NCBI GenBank assembly: GCA_949825045.1
Contig: OX463829.1
Coordinates: 9,796,001 to 9,860,000 of the forward strand
Direction: 5' to 3'
Source of the DNA: Argyresthia goedartella
Taxonomy: Eukaryota; Arthropoda; Insecta; Lepidoptera; Argyresthiidae
DNA length: 64,000 bases
Numbering within the stretch: the first letter of the stretch is position 1; each line of letters begins with the position of its first letter. The translations under genes and the position numbers were made by a program. Shown here piece after piece: positions 11,521 through 23,999 of this stretch. The notes below the pieces were generated by a model. The model was not told the origin of the DNA. It searched no databases and saw nothing but the letters and a program-made list of their open reading frames with translations.

Positions 11521-13309
11521 ATGCTAAAAACGAAACTGTTTCGATCATCATCATGCTCAGTGCTGCTAATTTGGTTAATGAGCATGTATCGGAAAAAATA
11601 ACAACTTACTGAACTGAACTGAACCATAGTAAAATATAATGCCGTGGCCGAGACAGCCACTTATACTAATAACGAAGAACGTCTATATATGTTTTGAATT
11701 CTCGAAAACGGAGCTCAATTTTCGATGAAATTTGCTATATTGGGGTTTTTGGGGGCGAAAAATAGATCTGAGTAGGTCTCATAACTGGGAAAAGGAGTTT
11801 TTTTGAGTTTTCAAGCTTTTATCTTTTATAGGAGGATAGGAAATTCCACTGACACTGACAATGAATGAAAATTAGGCAGAACTTACAATAAAAAAACAAA
11901 ACTTTATTCCGAGTTGTCGCAAGACTGGTTATTTAAATATATTTCAATAAGATATTACAATGAAAATCAATAAAATGCATCATCACACCCGCGACATTTC
12001 AGCCCTAAAATATGCCTTTAAAGTCTGTGCCTAAAATCGTCGGAGGGAGAAGACTAATTAAAAAGTTTCGTTCAAACGAGGCCGAATCCAAATATTTCCT
12101 AACCTATTTCATCCTCCTTGCTATAAGCAAGTACGTTTTTGTTGACACATGTTTCAGGTATTTAATCATTCAGCTTATTCTTATGTATTACGGTATAACA
12201 ACATGATGAGTGACATGCAGTCTGATGATTTGTTATCGGCACCATCCAACCTCTCCGAAGGGCTAGGCCTCCAGATGTTAAAATTCATAACAGCTCACAC
12301 TGCAACATAGCTGTGACGTCAGTCGCTGCGGGGCAGAACAGTGCGAAAATTGTGGTTTTTTTTTCCATAACCACTGGCCGTTTCTAAAATTTCAAAATTC
12401 CGTATTAAGCTGATTTGAATTCATATTTTTTGTCGTAAAATTCAAATCAATGTTCCTTTTAGATCCCAAGAAATAACACGTTTTAGGAGCAAAACCTCTA
12501 TCAAGTTTTTTTTTCATATATGTAGTTGCCATTGACATCATGATGTTTTAAAAAACTATGATTGAAGGAGAGGGATGTCTTCAAAACACATATTTTTTCT
12601 GGATGTGGAAAGTGTATCCTTTAGGAAGCTTAACGCTTCAAAGACAAAATTAACCCAACGTCTTAACACAAATTGAAACGTTTTGACAAACGGCCTGACC
12701 TGCCTGGCTAGTCTAGGCCATATAATAGTGATTTATAGCGTCGAGCCTACACATTTGTGCCCATATTTAGTCAAGTGATTCAATACTCCTTTCCATGACG
12801 ACGGGCTGCAGAGCATGAATAATGAATGATTTCCTTTAGAAAAAATGGAAGGTATTTTTTAAATTCTTCAGTAATTCTAATACATCCAGTTACTCCATTT
12901 ATTTATTACTCCATATATTAGCTTTCATAAGGGCTACAACGGCACTTCACTGCAGTAACTAGACTGCGTGACTGTAATAATACTGCTAATAACAACGTGT
13001 TGAGTGCCAACCCTGCAAGTCTGGTGACATCCCTAATTAAAGGAGCTAATTCGCCAACCACGCATCTCTTCATTTGCCCAACGCTATTTACTTACTAACA
13101 AATTACGTTTAGAAGTTACATTAACCACGCAATATCTGTACACCTGGCTTCCTGACGTCATTACAGCACTGTAACTAATAAAGTTATCTCCCTCTTCTCT
13201 AACTAGGTGGTCAGATACTGTGATCGTGTTATTGTTACGTAATTTTGCTACTACCTTCCGCCTTAGTGAGTTAAAAGTATTCCAAAAAAATAATTTGTTT
13301 CATTTATCA
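11521..13309. other. Unassigned DNA
   Basis: About 1.8 kb without a convincing gene. A 64-codon + frame at 12012-12206 (basic start, then a hydrophobic stretch) sits after a possible 'atttcag' acceptor, but no family is recognisable. Confidence 0.4.
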
Positions 13310-13556
13310 AACGACCCGAATGGCCGAGTCGGTAGTGACCCTGCCTACGAAGTCAAGGGTCCCGGGTTCGCGCCCCAGTGGGGGCAAATATTTTTTTGAT
13401 GAGAACGGATGTTTGTACACTGGTCATAGTTGTTTATCTATCTAAGTATAATATTTATCTATATAAGAACGTGTATCGTTGTCTAGTACCCAAGATACAG
13501 GGAATCCTAGTTTGGGGCTAGATCAATGTGTGTAAATAGTGTCCAAGGTATTATAA
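13310..13556 (+). mobile_element. tRNA-derived SINE, copy 1
   Basis: The 5' head 'gacccgaatggccgagtcgg' contains a perfect box A ('tggccgagtcgg'), and 'cgggttcgcgcccc' is a near-consensus box B. The body ends with 'gtagtacccaagatac'-type sequence, 'ggggctagatcaatgtgtgt' and 'gtccaaggtattata'. Two - strand copies lie at 32711 and 53868. It would be transcribed by RNA polymerase III and mobilised by a LINE. Not a functional tRNA: the head does not fold as an intact cloverleaf by eye. Confidence 0.85.
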
Positions 13557-13909
13557 CTATCGATCTTTGCTTACAATTATTTCGCTAACGTGACACTTTA
13601 GGGTATAGGGTATTACTTGACATTTTTAATTGTTCAAGTGTCCTATAAGTACCCATATTCATACATGATGTTGTTTCGTAAAGTTAAACCCGACTCAGGG
13701 GCGTTATTTACACTTCACTGAAGCAAGATATTAAACAGTGAAAAATACCTAAAAATAATTAAATTGTGGTCTTACTTCTATTCTATGGCAACATCGGACA
13801 CTCGGCGCGCAGCGCACGCGCGTTCGTGGACTGGCTGGGCGTGTGCGCACGTAACGGTTCTTTCAGTATAAATTGAACACGGAAATTTGTAAAAATATAA
13901 TACAAAATC
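13557..13909. other. Unassigned DNA with a GC-rich patch
   Basis: Mostly AT-rich, with a CpG-rich patch ('cggcgcgcagcgcacgcgcg') at 13803-13850. It could be a LINE 5' region or promoter; nothing shows which. Confidence 0.3.
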
Positions 13910-14045
13910 AAATCCAATCAATTTTTTTTATTAATTTAAGATATTAACATATGCTTAGCAAATAACATTTTTGCCTCTTCTCTACATTGGACCACTAAAG
14001 GCGAAGAAACTAGCACATATTGATATTAAGATTTATTTAAAAAAA
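13910..14045 (-). mobile_element. LINE 3' end ('GTAGAGAAGAGGCAAAAA' family)
   Basis: On the - strand it reads 'CCAATGTAGAGAAGAGGCAA' followed by an AT-rich tail. Similar tails: 17725-17790 (-), 20850-20945 (-, with coding part) and 53505-53550 (-). Confidence 0.6.
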
Positions 14046-14112
14046 TGTTGTACTAATATTAAGATATTAATTGTTATAAATAATTATATCTTTATTATAA
14101 ATATTAAATAAC

Positions 14113-14400
14113 TATATTATATTATATTATATTATATTATATTATATTATATTATATTATATTATATTATATTATATTATATTATATTATATTATATTAT
14201 ATTATATTATATTATATTATATTATATTATATTATATTATATTATATTATATTATATTATATTATATTATATTATATTATATTATATTATATTATATTAT
14301 ATTATATTATATTATATTATATTATATTATATTATATTATATTATATTATATTATATTATATTATATTATATTATATTATATTATATTATATTATATTAT
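14113..14400. repeat. Pentanucleotide array (ATTAT)n
   Basis: Unbroken run of 'attat' units for about 288 bp (about 57 copies) with no visible interruption. Very pure, so it is young or the assembly is simplified here. Confidence 0.97.
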
Positions 14401-15229
14401 GATTTATTATACATGCTCCCTTCTCACACAGGAGTTGCAGGTTCATGAACGAAATAAAAATAATTCTGATAGGGAAGGGGGATTACCAGGCTTCATAGTC
14501 CATAGATAGAGGTTCGAAATACTTATTTCATTGTTACATGATCAGAGCAGGTAGCCCGACTATTTGACAGATCGACAAAGTGTTCGAGTTCAGATGCAAT
14601 GAACTTTATGACATTGTACATAAGAGTCAGTGACAGTTCTATTCGAATACTTTTTCGATACGTAGGTAATTATTCGTGCTACCCACACAGCACCGGATTC
14701 GGGCTCGCATCTCCTGAGTGGGAAGCGATCGTGAAAAGACTAGTAGGTACATTCGTACGAGGTGCATAGATATTGTGATATGTTGCTATTACGTAATATC
14801 TCTATGCCATCTAATTTCGATTAACCTTTGGTTTGTCGGAACTTAGATCTGCGTCGAGTATTTCCAATTTTATAGCTAGGTAATAGAGTCCAAAACCATT
14901 TAATGTTTTCGTTTTGTTTCCACGTCCGAGCGGTTAAGTTGAAGATGTTTAGAAATAAATATTTTCATTGTCTTCTCGACAATGTATTGTAAATAATACA
15001 TTCAACAATGTCCAGTACCTGATATATAATGTCCTTAATATAGCACTAATGTAACTAAGTTATAGTTACTTTGATGCCTGTAGCTATTGGCCCGTGTATT
15101 AGTTTACTTCTAATGGGAAATAATAAAACGACCGAATAAAAAACTATAATTGAGCGAATGACCATATACTGCAGTGCGCGACAAATTACTGATTTGCGCG
15201 ACTTTTCTGAAATACTTAGCCACCGCTGC
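14401..15229. other. Unassigned DNA
   Basis: No gene seen. Contains an imperfect hairpin near 14766-14810 ('gcatagatatt' against 'aatatctctatgc'). Confidence 0.4.
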
Positions 15230-15345
15230 CTGGGCGAAGTGGTGGGTAGGGGTAGGTGTAGGACAAAGGGGTTGAGCGAAGCGAAGTCCCCTTTATCCTT
15301 CGTGTTAGGTTGAACATGTACGAACAACAAAATCCAACGCTCGTT
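15230..15345. repeat. Family B repeat fragment
   Basis: 'gggttgagcgaagcgaagtc', 'cctttatccttcgtgttagg' and 'ttgaacatgtacgaacaaca' match the core of family B. Confidence 0.6.
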
Positions 15346-15449
15346 GTTACTCGAATTAAGGTTTTCAAGTTGCTGTTTTAGATTTGTAGTCGCGCAATTC
15401 AGTAATATTTTCATGCGATATTCCTTGTCGCGCCCTTAAAAAAAGAGGA

Positions 15450-15790
15450 TGTTCTCATTTCGTCTTTTTTTTTGTGTGTTTGTTACGCGATTACTCCGTC
15501 AATTATGAACCGATTTTGATGATTCTTGTTTTTATCGGTAGGTCATACATTAGGGGTGGTCCCATACAATTTTTATAAAAAATTATTAAGCGCTTTTGAA
15601 AAAAATCAACACATACAAAACATATATACACAGATGACGTTTTGGTTTGTGGTTCCGTGCAGCAAAAGTGTTGATGAGGACTTTTCGTGTACACAGACTT
15701 CATTCGCATACCGACCGGGGGGGAAGAAATAGGGCTCGAACATGAAGTCCGTTTTTTTATGTTTTTAACTTTGTGAATTATTGTCATTGC
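15450..15790 (+). repeat. Dispersed repeat, family E
   Basis: 'cgattactccgtcaattatg', 'ttgatgattcttgtttttat', 'ggtaggtcatacattagggg' and 'ttttgaaaaaaatcaacaca' recur inverted at 43955-44105 in the DHX57 intron. The small ORFs on both strands are repeat by-products. Confidence 0.65.
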
Positions 15791-16560
15791 ATTTGTAGGC
15801 TAAGAGTTAATAGTTATTCGACAAATCCGAATATAAAATTATTAAAATTTAATAACAAACTTATCACTAACTTAACTTATCTCTATATCGACACATCTTT
15901 TCCCATTAGAAATTGCAAAGGAAAATAAGTTGCACCAGCATGTCTATATTATTTACAGTCAGCATCAGAATGTTTTCACTCCAGTAGTCTAGCTCTCTCC
16001 CGCTCACACGCGTTACGCGTCATAAATCTGAGAGGGAGTGGCCCTCAATTCTACGGACTAAGTGACCGAGTTATATCAATAGGCTGATTGATGGCGAAGC
16101 CAAGAGGAAAGCCGTTGGTTTTCGCGCGCTCCGTCATCAAAGATTCTGTGCGTTGTCTCAAGAAGGACAAGTTTCACGATATTTGATGTCTCACCTCAAC
16201 GGGGACTTCCTCTGTATTTCCTTGTACGGGGGAGGAATAACAAAATAGTTCTAGAAGCTTACGTCACTTGTCTATGGATTGTTGTACGTCATGGGATCAT
16301 AGAATCTGGCAAAGGAAGTGGAGAATGCGAAAGCGCGGCAAATAAAAAAAAATGTCAACGCCATATTTACGATATACTTAAAGTGATTGCACACTTTATC
16401 GAGCCGAACTCGCCGAACGAAATGAACCTACTATGATTATATGAAATCCTGTGATATCTCGCTCACCTGCGTTTTGAGCAGTGTGTTCACCGCCATCTAT
16501 TGGATTTTGAAATAAACTAGGCTCAGAAATGTATCATTCCAGTCTCTACTTTCATTGGTC
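15791..16560. other. Unassigned DNA
   Basis: No gene or repeat recognised. Confidence 0.4.
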
Positions 16561-16679
16561 TTACCACAAAAATCTTAACATGGCTTAATCTCAAAACAAA
16601 CGTCAAACGCCATACGTTTTTGTGTTTAATTTAAACATACCATAAACAGAAGTCTAATTTTTGTGGTAATGCGTTTGAT
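16561..16679. mobile_element. Small MITE, 119 bp
   Basis: Terminal inverted repeats 'ttaccacaaaaat' and 'atttttgtggtaa' enclose a non-coding AT-rich core. No duplicate copy is seen in the window. Confidence 0.55.
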
Positions 16680-16752
16680 ATTTTTCCAATCGTCATATGA
16701 CGTCACGACGTTCAATATGTACCAAGTGAACTATATCACGTGCGGTGTTGTC

Positions 16753-17009
16753 TATAGTCTAAACGGGTTAGTGTTGCGATAGCGGTCATTGACCCGACTA
16801 TTACTGCGAACAGAATCATATATTGTAATGTAACCATGGTAACGGTTGGGAAATATGGTAACGGTCGGCGAACGCTACCATGATACGCTAAACGACAGTA
16901 ATTTCGAACGTTGCACGCAATAAGTAATTACCGCTAACCCAATCATGATTGTACAGTGGTAAACAGGAGTCGATGACCGCTATTGCGACGCTAATCCGTT
17001 TAGACTATA
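16753..17009. mobile_element. MITE with about 40-bp TIRs, 257 bp
   Basis: Left end 'tatagtctaaacgggttag' and the reverse complement of the right end 'tatagtctaaacggattag' match, and the match continues as 'gcgatagcggtcattgac' against 'gcaatagcggtcatcgac'. The outer TA on both sides is compatible with a TA target duplication, pointing to a Tc1/mariner-type mobiliser (inference). No coding capacity. Confidence 0.85.
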
Positions 17010-17724
17010 CATAGAACAAAATCATCGAATAAAATTACTTGAGGAAACCACATCACCAGGAAAGAAAGAAGAGGTAACGTGAAGGTGAAATTAAACAATA
17101 TGGAAATGCCCGAAGTGCTTTGGGGTATTCCTTCTTTCATAACTATATTTAAATATAAACTGCAGAAGGTTTTCTTAGAGTTAGTAGATACCATAGGGCG
17201 CACTTGCCTCCTTCCGTTAACAGAGCTAATGAGATAACTCAATTGAAATGACAAATTAGTCTTATAAAAATATGTCAACAAACGGTTATAAATACGACAG
17301 ATAAAACGCAAATATCCAAAAGAAAAACCCAAAACTATGCCAGGCTTATTAAGTAAATAACAAAAGTATTGAGATTTAAGTCACGTCGCCATGTTTTATT
17401 ACAAGTTTCAAGTAGAAGTATGTACCTATCACATCCTTGAACAAACGTCTAAATTACGTCATGATCATCATAACATTATTATTGTTACTAAAACGGGTTA
17501 ATATTTGAGTCAAAGGATAACTTCAATGGAACGAAAAATAAAAACGCACAGATTCTGTGAAAATCGTTAAATGTAAGTAAATCGAAGCTTTAATTTCTCC
17601 ACCGATTGGCTTTGTTAAAAATTAAATTGAAAAATTGAGTATTATAGAGCCGTACATTTAATTAAAAATAGCATGTCAAAAATTCCTTTGTTTTCTGTAA
17701 ATATTGACATTTGTTAAGGAAACG
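17010..17724. other. Unassigned DNA
   Basis: A 110-codon - frame at 17000-17332 starts inside the MITE and shows no domain. Nothing else recognised. Confidence 0.4.
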
Positions 17725-17790
17725 TCATGTTTTTCCTCTTCTCTACATCGGACGTAGGTGAAGAAACTCCCATAGATTGCTTTTTTAACT
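17725..17790 (-). mobile_element. LINE 3' end fragment
   Basis: 'ttttcctcttctctacatcg' and 'ggtgaagaaact' match the tail family at 13910-14045. Confidence 0.5.
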
Positions 17791-17944
17791 CTATTAAAAA
17801 TAGCTTGTGTTCAAGAATTACAAATCAATTATTATAAATAATATGCAGGAATAAATAATTACAAATTATGAAGCGAGTCCTGTGTTGAGATAGATTAACA
17901 CCTTGGCATTTATGTAATCTTAAATATCTTAAATCTTCTTAAAA

Positions 17945-18190
17945 TTGATAGGATCACTCTTGTGTCTGTCAGTAGGTGTGTAAAACAACATAAAACGACC
18001 GAATTCTGAACCGATTAAGTTGACATTTGGTAAACTTATGTGTAATTGTTACCCAAATAGGTACGTGTTACGAAAGCAAATACATTTTGAATTTGGGGGG
18101 CGATTTTGGGGGCTAATCAGAAAATTAAAATACAAATGATCGCATCGTGTTGAACTGTGCCTTGTATAATGAAAGGGCTTATTGCGAGGA
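17945..18190 (+). repeat. Family D repeat
   Basis: 'cttgtgtctgtcagtaggtg', 'gaccgaattctgaaccgatt', 'gttgacatttggtaaactta' and 'gaaagggcttattgcgagga'. It interrupts the LINE remnant that continues at 18191. Confidence 0.7.
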
Positions 18191-18440
18191 TCTAATTTTG
18201 TGGCTGAAGCTGATGTTTTGTCTGATGTACCAACAGCGTAAGCCGCAAAACTTATTCTACCAGATAATTTGTCTATGTGGAGTTCCCACTGCAATTTGCT
18301 GTCAATGGATATTCCAAGAAACTTCGTGTCACTTACTAATTCTAACGCGTTGCTGTTTAACACTTAACTGGTCTCAATTTGCCTGACAATTGGAAGGGAG
18401 AATTTCGTATACTTGGTTTTACCAGCGTTAGACATTAACT
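18191..18440 (-). pseudogene. Decayed LINE reverse-transcriptase C-terminal fragment
   Basis: On the - strand, 'SDTKFLGISIDSKLQWELHI' then 'DKLSGRISFAAYAV' is the 'FLGI.ID..L.W..H' block that follows the RT palm in Jockey/CR1-like LINEs. The frame is cut at about 18190 by a family D repeat, and the region before it (toward 18440) has stops. The C-terminal residues after 'AAYAVG' in the open frame come from the repeat, not from the LINE. Confidence 0.75.
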
Positions 18441-18589
18441 AATTATTAACGAAATATAAAACATTATTAATATTATCAAAATCTTCTTTTTGTCTTATAA
18501 TTTTGAAGACCAGTCAGCAAACAATACTACAGTTAATAAAATCTTAGAAGTGATGTAAAAAATAACCTTAAACTTCATAAAATCCACTT

Positions 18590-18900
18590 TTTAGGGTTCT
18601 GTAGAGAAACAAGGAACATTATAGTTTCATCAAGTCTGTCTGTCTGTCTGTCCGTCTCTCCGTCTGTTCGTCTGTCCGTCTGTCCGTCCGTCTGTCTGTC
18701 CATCTGCCCGTCTGTCCGTCCATCCGTCCATCCGTCCGTATGTCATAGCAACTTTTTTCCGAAACTATCAAGACTACACAGTTGAAACTTGGTATGTAGA
18801 CGTATTCTGTGAGCCGCTTCACGAATTTTATACAAAAAATAAATAAAAATTAAGGGGGGCTCCCCGTATATGGTACTGAAACCAAAAAATATTTCTTTCA
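18590..18900. repeat. Repeat with a 'ctgtctgtccgt' microsatellite
   Basis: 18633-18740 is a run of 'tctg', 'tccg' and 'tcca' tetranucleotides; its - strand frame gives a meaningless Thr/Asp/Arg repeat. It is followed by 'ttgaaacttggtatgtagac' and 'aaggggggctccccgtatat', resembling the layout of family C elements. Confidence 0.6.
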
Positions 18901-19280
18901 TGAAACCTGCATGTGTGGGGTGTTTATAAATAGGTCTTTAAAAATGACGTTGAGGTTTTTGAAACCACTTTTACTCAAAGCAAATCGTTAAAGAGACAGA
19001 CGCTTCCAAAGTTGAAAAAAGTGTTCCTCCTCTAACTTTTAAAGTAAGAGAGTGAAAAATCTAAAAACAATATATGTTGTGTATCTCAATAAACACTTTT
19101 AACGAAAAATGGTTTGAACAAAATAATATATGCAGTTTTTAAGATATAAAACATTTATTAAAAACCTCAAATATAATGTTATGATGTTACCACGGCAATC
19201 GGAAAGAATCGAAATTCAAAAAAGAATGTCAAAATCTATTCTTTGCTGCATCCAATTCATATATGTTTGAAGAGTGTATC
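18901..19280. other. Unassigned DNA
   Basis: No feature recognised. Confidence 0.4.
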
Positions 19281-19620
19281 TGTCACCGGAAGTTAGTCCA
19301 AACCCTTAATTGATAAACTACCGCGTTAGTTAATCAACTATCGACATATAGTAAACTAGACCGACAGGGTTTAGAATTTACGTTTCTTTTGTTCTTACAT
19401 GTGCTCGCCCTCTCTATTCTTCACCGCAGTGTTTGCCCTGGTATTTCGTATGCAATTCAAGTTTAAACCAGTTTACTATTTAACGGTTTTAACCGTTAGT
19501 TGATCAACTAACATATAGTAAGCAGTACGCTCCAGTTTACTATTTGTCGATAGTTGACCAACTTACGAGAAAAAACCGTTTGTTTATCAACTAACGGTTT
19601 TGACTATCTTATGATGACAC
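19281..19620. mobile_element. MITE family F, copy 1 (340 bp)
   Basis: Begins 'tgtcaccggaagttagtcca' and ends 'ggttttgactatcttatgatgaca' (terminal inverted repeats of about 25 bp with mismatches). The interior has several partly palindromic copies of 'gtttactat', 'gtcgatagttgacc' and 'ttaaccgttagttgat'. It is an inverted copy of 61280-61606. It also shares 'gttcttacatg' and 'tgtttgccctggtatttcg' with family B. Confidence 0.85.
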
Positions 19621-20849
19621 ATCGATTCATTTAATTCATCAATATTTTTTAAGCAATATACACTCACTCACAGGCTAAGACTGACACGCGTCAAGCACCA
19701 TGTTGTCTTTTTCATACTGTATGTCAGTCGCTCCGGCTTAGTGCGGGCGCAGAGGGGTGTCCTTATTTGTCGGGTTAAGTTGCCAACCCGTCACTGTCAC
19801 AACTTTTCTAGCTGCCCTGAATCATACATACCGCACACTCACAGCTTTAAGATTAAACATACTAACATTAATGTAATGTAATATTTTTAATCAGCTTCCA
19901 ATGTACGTACTTAGAGAGAAGAGAAGCAACACTAACACTGATTCTCACTCTCAATGTTTGGTCAACTGTTAATCAATTATGCAGTTTAATCATGGTATCT
20001 ATAATGACAGCACTAAAATTATGCATTATTTTTTTCGAATAAATTCCTACCACTTTTAGCAACACTTCTTACCAGTCAGACATAATTATTCATACAGAAA
20101 TGATTGCTTACTTACCTGATACTGAAATGCTAATCGTCAAATCGTCCTGAATGAACCTCTTTTGTGTCCTTATTTCTACCCGCTGTTTTCTTAAATTGTT
20201 TCATATAATGTTGCTCCACACAGGTTGAAATGTTTTGTTATTACTTATTATTATTTTGCATTGAATATGTCAATAATTGGTGCTACTGCGTTATTGTACT
20301 CTCGCAGTAACATACGTCGATGGTGTATTAAAATAATGGCTAATATGGCTGAACAATCTGAACATTCTGAAGGATTTCTGAATGGGTAATTATGAGAATT
20401 CTGAATAAATCTGTTTGCCTTTATGAAGAGACTAATAACAGTTAAAGAACTGAGAAATGTATGTAAATATCGTTGCAAATGAAGGTCTTACCCTTCAATA
20501 GGCCCTGGCTACTCTAACTCTGAAAAATTAAAAATGTCGTAATGTTAGTTTCAGTTAATTAACTGATTGTTTGATTTATGAATAGTTGTGTACTTTACCA
20601 TCAGCGATAAAATAAGTTAAATGATTTTATCTACTCACACATCATAAACCTTCTATAATCGGTTCAAAAACCGCAAATTAAGACCAGCTTAAAAATAATA
20701 AACTCTTTTGTTAGAACACATTTCTTATCTGTGAAAATGATATTATTGTTACGTAATAACATCGAATTCGATGTTCTCATTACATTCAAATTTCGAACAT
20801 CTCTGAAAAACAAAGCAATTTGATTTGACCAAAGTCAATGTCAAAGTCA
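19621..20849. other. Unassigned DNA
   Basis: No gene. 19665-19700 ('actcacaggctaagactgac', 'gcgtcaa') resembles 38845-38880, so it may be the edge of another dispersed repeat. Confidence 0.4.
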
Positions 20850-21190
20850 CAATTTCTTTATTACTATAATATTTACATATACCTACTTAGCAAACGTAAT
20901 TTTTTGCCTCTTCTCTACAATGGGCCACTGTGGGAGGAGAAGGGCGAAGAAACTTAATTTCAAAATTATTAACACCGAGTTATATGTTGAGTTAGATGAA
21001 ATCCCATACATTTTGTAATATCCCTTTTTAGACAAATAAGTAGCTCTCACATTGTTTTTCCTCAAATGGCAATTTCAAAATCTCCAGAGGTATCTTGTTG
21101 TAGTAGAGAATGCACCGACCCTGGAAAGAATTGCTAACTTTGACGAGTCTAAACCGGGGCGCAACGAAGTCTGTGATTATTACTATCGCT
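20850..21190 (-). pseudogene. LINE C-terminus and 3' tail
   Basis: The - strand reads 'FRLVKVSNSFQGRCILYYNK' then 'IPLEILKLPFEEKQ' and, in another frame, 'KGYYKMY', the C-terminal pattern of a Jockey-like LINE protein. This is followed by the 'GTAGAGAAGAGGCAAAAAAT' tail and a 3' run. At least one frameshift; strongly 5' truncated. Confidence 0.75.
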
Positions 21191-21523
21191 AATATCGCTA
21201 AATGTGGAAAATGGTATGATTTTCTTGCGTACATATAGGTACATTATAATTTCGAAAATAAATTGAGGAATTGGCACATATATGGCATATGGCAAATATA
21301 AATTGGCACAGGATGCCAATTTATAAAAAAAATGTATGTGCGTTTTAAATTATAAATTGCTCGAATAGCTCTATTCTGTAATATAATAGTAGTTTATGTG
21401 ACTGCTGCATAATGGAGGGCAATAAAGCTCGAGAGTGGGTTTATGAAACGAGCCGAAGGCGAGTTTCATAATAATATCACTCGAGAGTTTTAATGCCTAA
21501 TTATGTACAGTTACATACACTAG

Positions 21524-21885
21524 TTTATCTACACACATATCATAAGCTCTCTTTGATGTGTTCAGGAACCGCATGTTTGACCGGCATTATGGTTCTGCAA
21601 TTGTTTAGCTTGTTCTTTAGTACCAACTTCACGCAGGCGGGCGTCGGCGTTCGAAATTTGAATGTCAGTACCAACTTCACAGACAAACTAGGGACGGCAC
21701 GCGGGTGGGCGTCGGCGTTCGAAATTTGAATGTCATTATATGTAGAAAAACTTCACATAATGACCATAATGTGTAGTTTTCCAGATACGAAACGAGTTTT
21801 TGCCAAGTAGTTTAACATAATGCTGATCATAACGTGCGTTTTTTGAACGCAGTAAAGAGGGTTTATGATACGTGTGTAGATAAAA
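21524..21885. mobile_element. MITE, about 360 bp
   Basis: Left end 'tttatctacacacatatcat' is matched by the reverse complement of the right end 'tttatctacacacgtatcat', and the match continues imperfectly for about 70 bp. The interior has a partial duplication: 'gggcgtcggcgttcgaaatt' occurs twice, after 'taccaacttcac'. No coding potential. 20628-20660 ('tttatctactcacacatcat') looks like a relic of the same end. Confidence 0.75.
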
Positions 21886-21994
21886 ATAGTTTAAATATCC
21901 GCTGCCTTCCCCCACACCTTGGTGTCTGGATACCGCAGGACATGACATCATAGGATGCATGATGATTAACAAAGACTGCTTACTATGGAGATGA

Positions 21995-22330
21995 ATTTTC
22001 AAGCTCTGGTGGAGAATGTTTCGAAAGCTCGAGCTTCTTCAGCGATGGATTTAATAACATCTTCACCTATCTTTAAATATAAATCATTGTATAACTTTTC
22101 CAGTTTCAGTGTATTATTTGCCAAACCTTTTCATTTCATTATTTGTATTTTAATAGTTTTTTTAATCTGCAAAGTTTTTGCAGTTCTAAAAACCAACTTA
22201 AAAGTTTTTGAATATTTTTTAGTAAAGTCATGTTTTTTTTTATCAAAGTGATTGGTTTTTTTATTCATAAAGTTCATACGTTTTAGGAATTCCAAAATTT
22301 TCCCAGTCATAAAATTTTGTTTCACCGTTG
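21995..22330 (-). pseudogene. Decayed LINE fragment, same family as 59540-60950
   Basis: The - strand contains 'KKYSKTFKLVFRTAKTLQIK' then 'TETGKVIQ', against 'KKYSKLVCRTAKTLHIN' and 'HETGKVIP' in the + strand element at 59.9 kb. This is the linker between endonuclease and reverse transcriptase. Stops and frameshifts make it inactive. Confidence 0.65.
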
Positions 22331-22340
22331 CGATCAGTGA

Positions 22341-22530
22341 CTAGTACAAGTGTTTTGTGTACTGTGAGTGTTTGTGTGATTAAAGTATGTAAATCGTCTA
22401 GTTTGGCATCTGAATTCTTTTATCCCCAACCCATCTCGTAACATTTAAAGGAAATCAGATGCCAATCTAGACGATTTACACACTTTAATTACACAAGAAA
22501 CACTCACAGTACACAAAACACTTGTACTAG
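22341..22530. repeat. Long inverted repeat (73/76-bp arms)
   Basis: Left arm 22341-22413 from 'ctagtacaagtgttttgtgt' to 'gtttggcatctga'; right arm 22455-22530 is its near-perfect reverse complement, from 'tcagatgccaatctagac' to 'cttgtactag'. Spacer 41 bp. The arms differ by a few substitutions and a 3-base indel. It could be a foldback transposon or a hairpin-RNA source; the sequence alone does not decide. Confidence 0.9.
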
Positions 22531-23490
22531 ACGCACTGAACTCTGCACTTCGAAATCTTTAACGAGGTTTAATCAGAACTAACTCACTAACGAATGTTCG
22601 CCTATTTAAATAGGGTCAAAAATCTAGATAGTTAGGAAACTAAGTGTCGTAAACACACAAAAAATTGTTTGTCTGTGAGAACAAAAGCTTCTCAAGCTTC
22701 TTAGAAAGTTCAACTAATTACAGATTTCGAAGTAGACGTCTAATGTATTCCTGGCAAAAACATTATCGCATTCGAGAATGATCCCTGTTGTAAAAGCGAG
22801 AGTACCGTCCCCTTTTTATTGGCGCGTGATGTAAACAAGTATCTTTCCTTATTCTGGAGTATTCTGGACGGCTGATTAAAGCCAACTAAGCGGCCGGCGT
22901 CACAGTATCATGAAACTAGAAAACATTCAGTTTCCATGTCATGACCGATAATAGGTAGATTTATATAAATTGTATGTAAGATATATAGATGTACATATTA
23001 TGTAAATGCTTATCCGTTACAAAATTAATCTGTTATATTTTTTTTTAAATCATTACTTTTCAAGATCATTAAGAAAAACTCACTCCTTTTCGACAGCGCA
23101 ATCTTCCTCGTCGCGTGAAAATTCTGGCATTCGACGCATAATCTAATACGACTGTTGTATTATAAACACGGAGTCTAATAAAATAGTGACACAGAGAATC
23201 ATTCATAATTTTTGTTCTCGCCACTGTTTTTAATTTCTGTATGAAGCATGCATGTTTTTGTTGATGAGCCGGTTCATAGAACTAATTCAGGACCATTGCA
23301 GGACGAAAATAGGAATCATTACATGTGTTCTTTATTTAGTTTTATTGGCACCTTTTCCTTCGACGACATTCATTTCACATCAGACCAGACATGCACATGA
23401 AAAAATGCATGTTTACAATGTGTATTTGTTGTCAATCGTCGCTTGTACCTCGATGCACTATTCTTTTTCAAAATTCTAAATAATTTTAGA
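22531..23490. other. Unassigned DNA
   Basis: No gene or repeat recognised; the 75-codon frame at 23252 shows no domain. Confidence 0.4.
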
Positions 23491-23945
23491 AATTGTCCTT
23501 CCCTCTAGATAAGATATCGTTTAAAATCTCAAACGCCTCTTTAGGTTCTCGTGATCTTTTCCACGTACGTTTTACTCGCACCAACTACTCTCAGCATACT
23601 TTTTTCAGACGTGTCTCAAAATTCTATAATAGGTCTCTTAATGATATCGATTACTTTGATAAAACTTTAGATTCTTTTAAGAATCTCCTTAGATCAACAT
23701 TGTCTTAATAATTTTAGGTTTAGCTCCGTTATAATAATGTTATTCTTTCGACGACATTAACTAATTATTGATACGCTAGATCTTTATAGTAAGCAGTTTG
23801 TTAATTTCGCTCTCACATCCGATCGCTCATTGCGTTAAAAAAATATATTTTAAGTTTTCTTATGGAACTCCAAGTCTATTCGTATGTCTTTTAACTAAGT
23901 ATAATTTGTATAAGACTGTTTGTTTCCTAAATAAATAAAATTAAT
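23491..23945 (+). pseudogene. LINE C-terminal fragment with 3' tail
   Basis: 'SLGSRDLFHVRFTRTNYSQH' then 'TFFRRVSKFYNRSLNDID' and 'SFKNLLRSTLS*' is the terminal segment of a Jockey-like LINE ORF2, followed by an AT-rich tail ending 'cctaaataaataaaatta'. Upstream coding sequence is absent, so the copy is 5' truncated. Confidence 0.75.
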
Positions 23946-23999
23946 ATAAAAACAAGCAGAAATCAACGTGTTATACCACTTTTCAGAATACATCAAGCA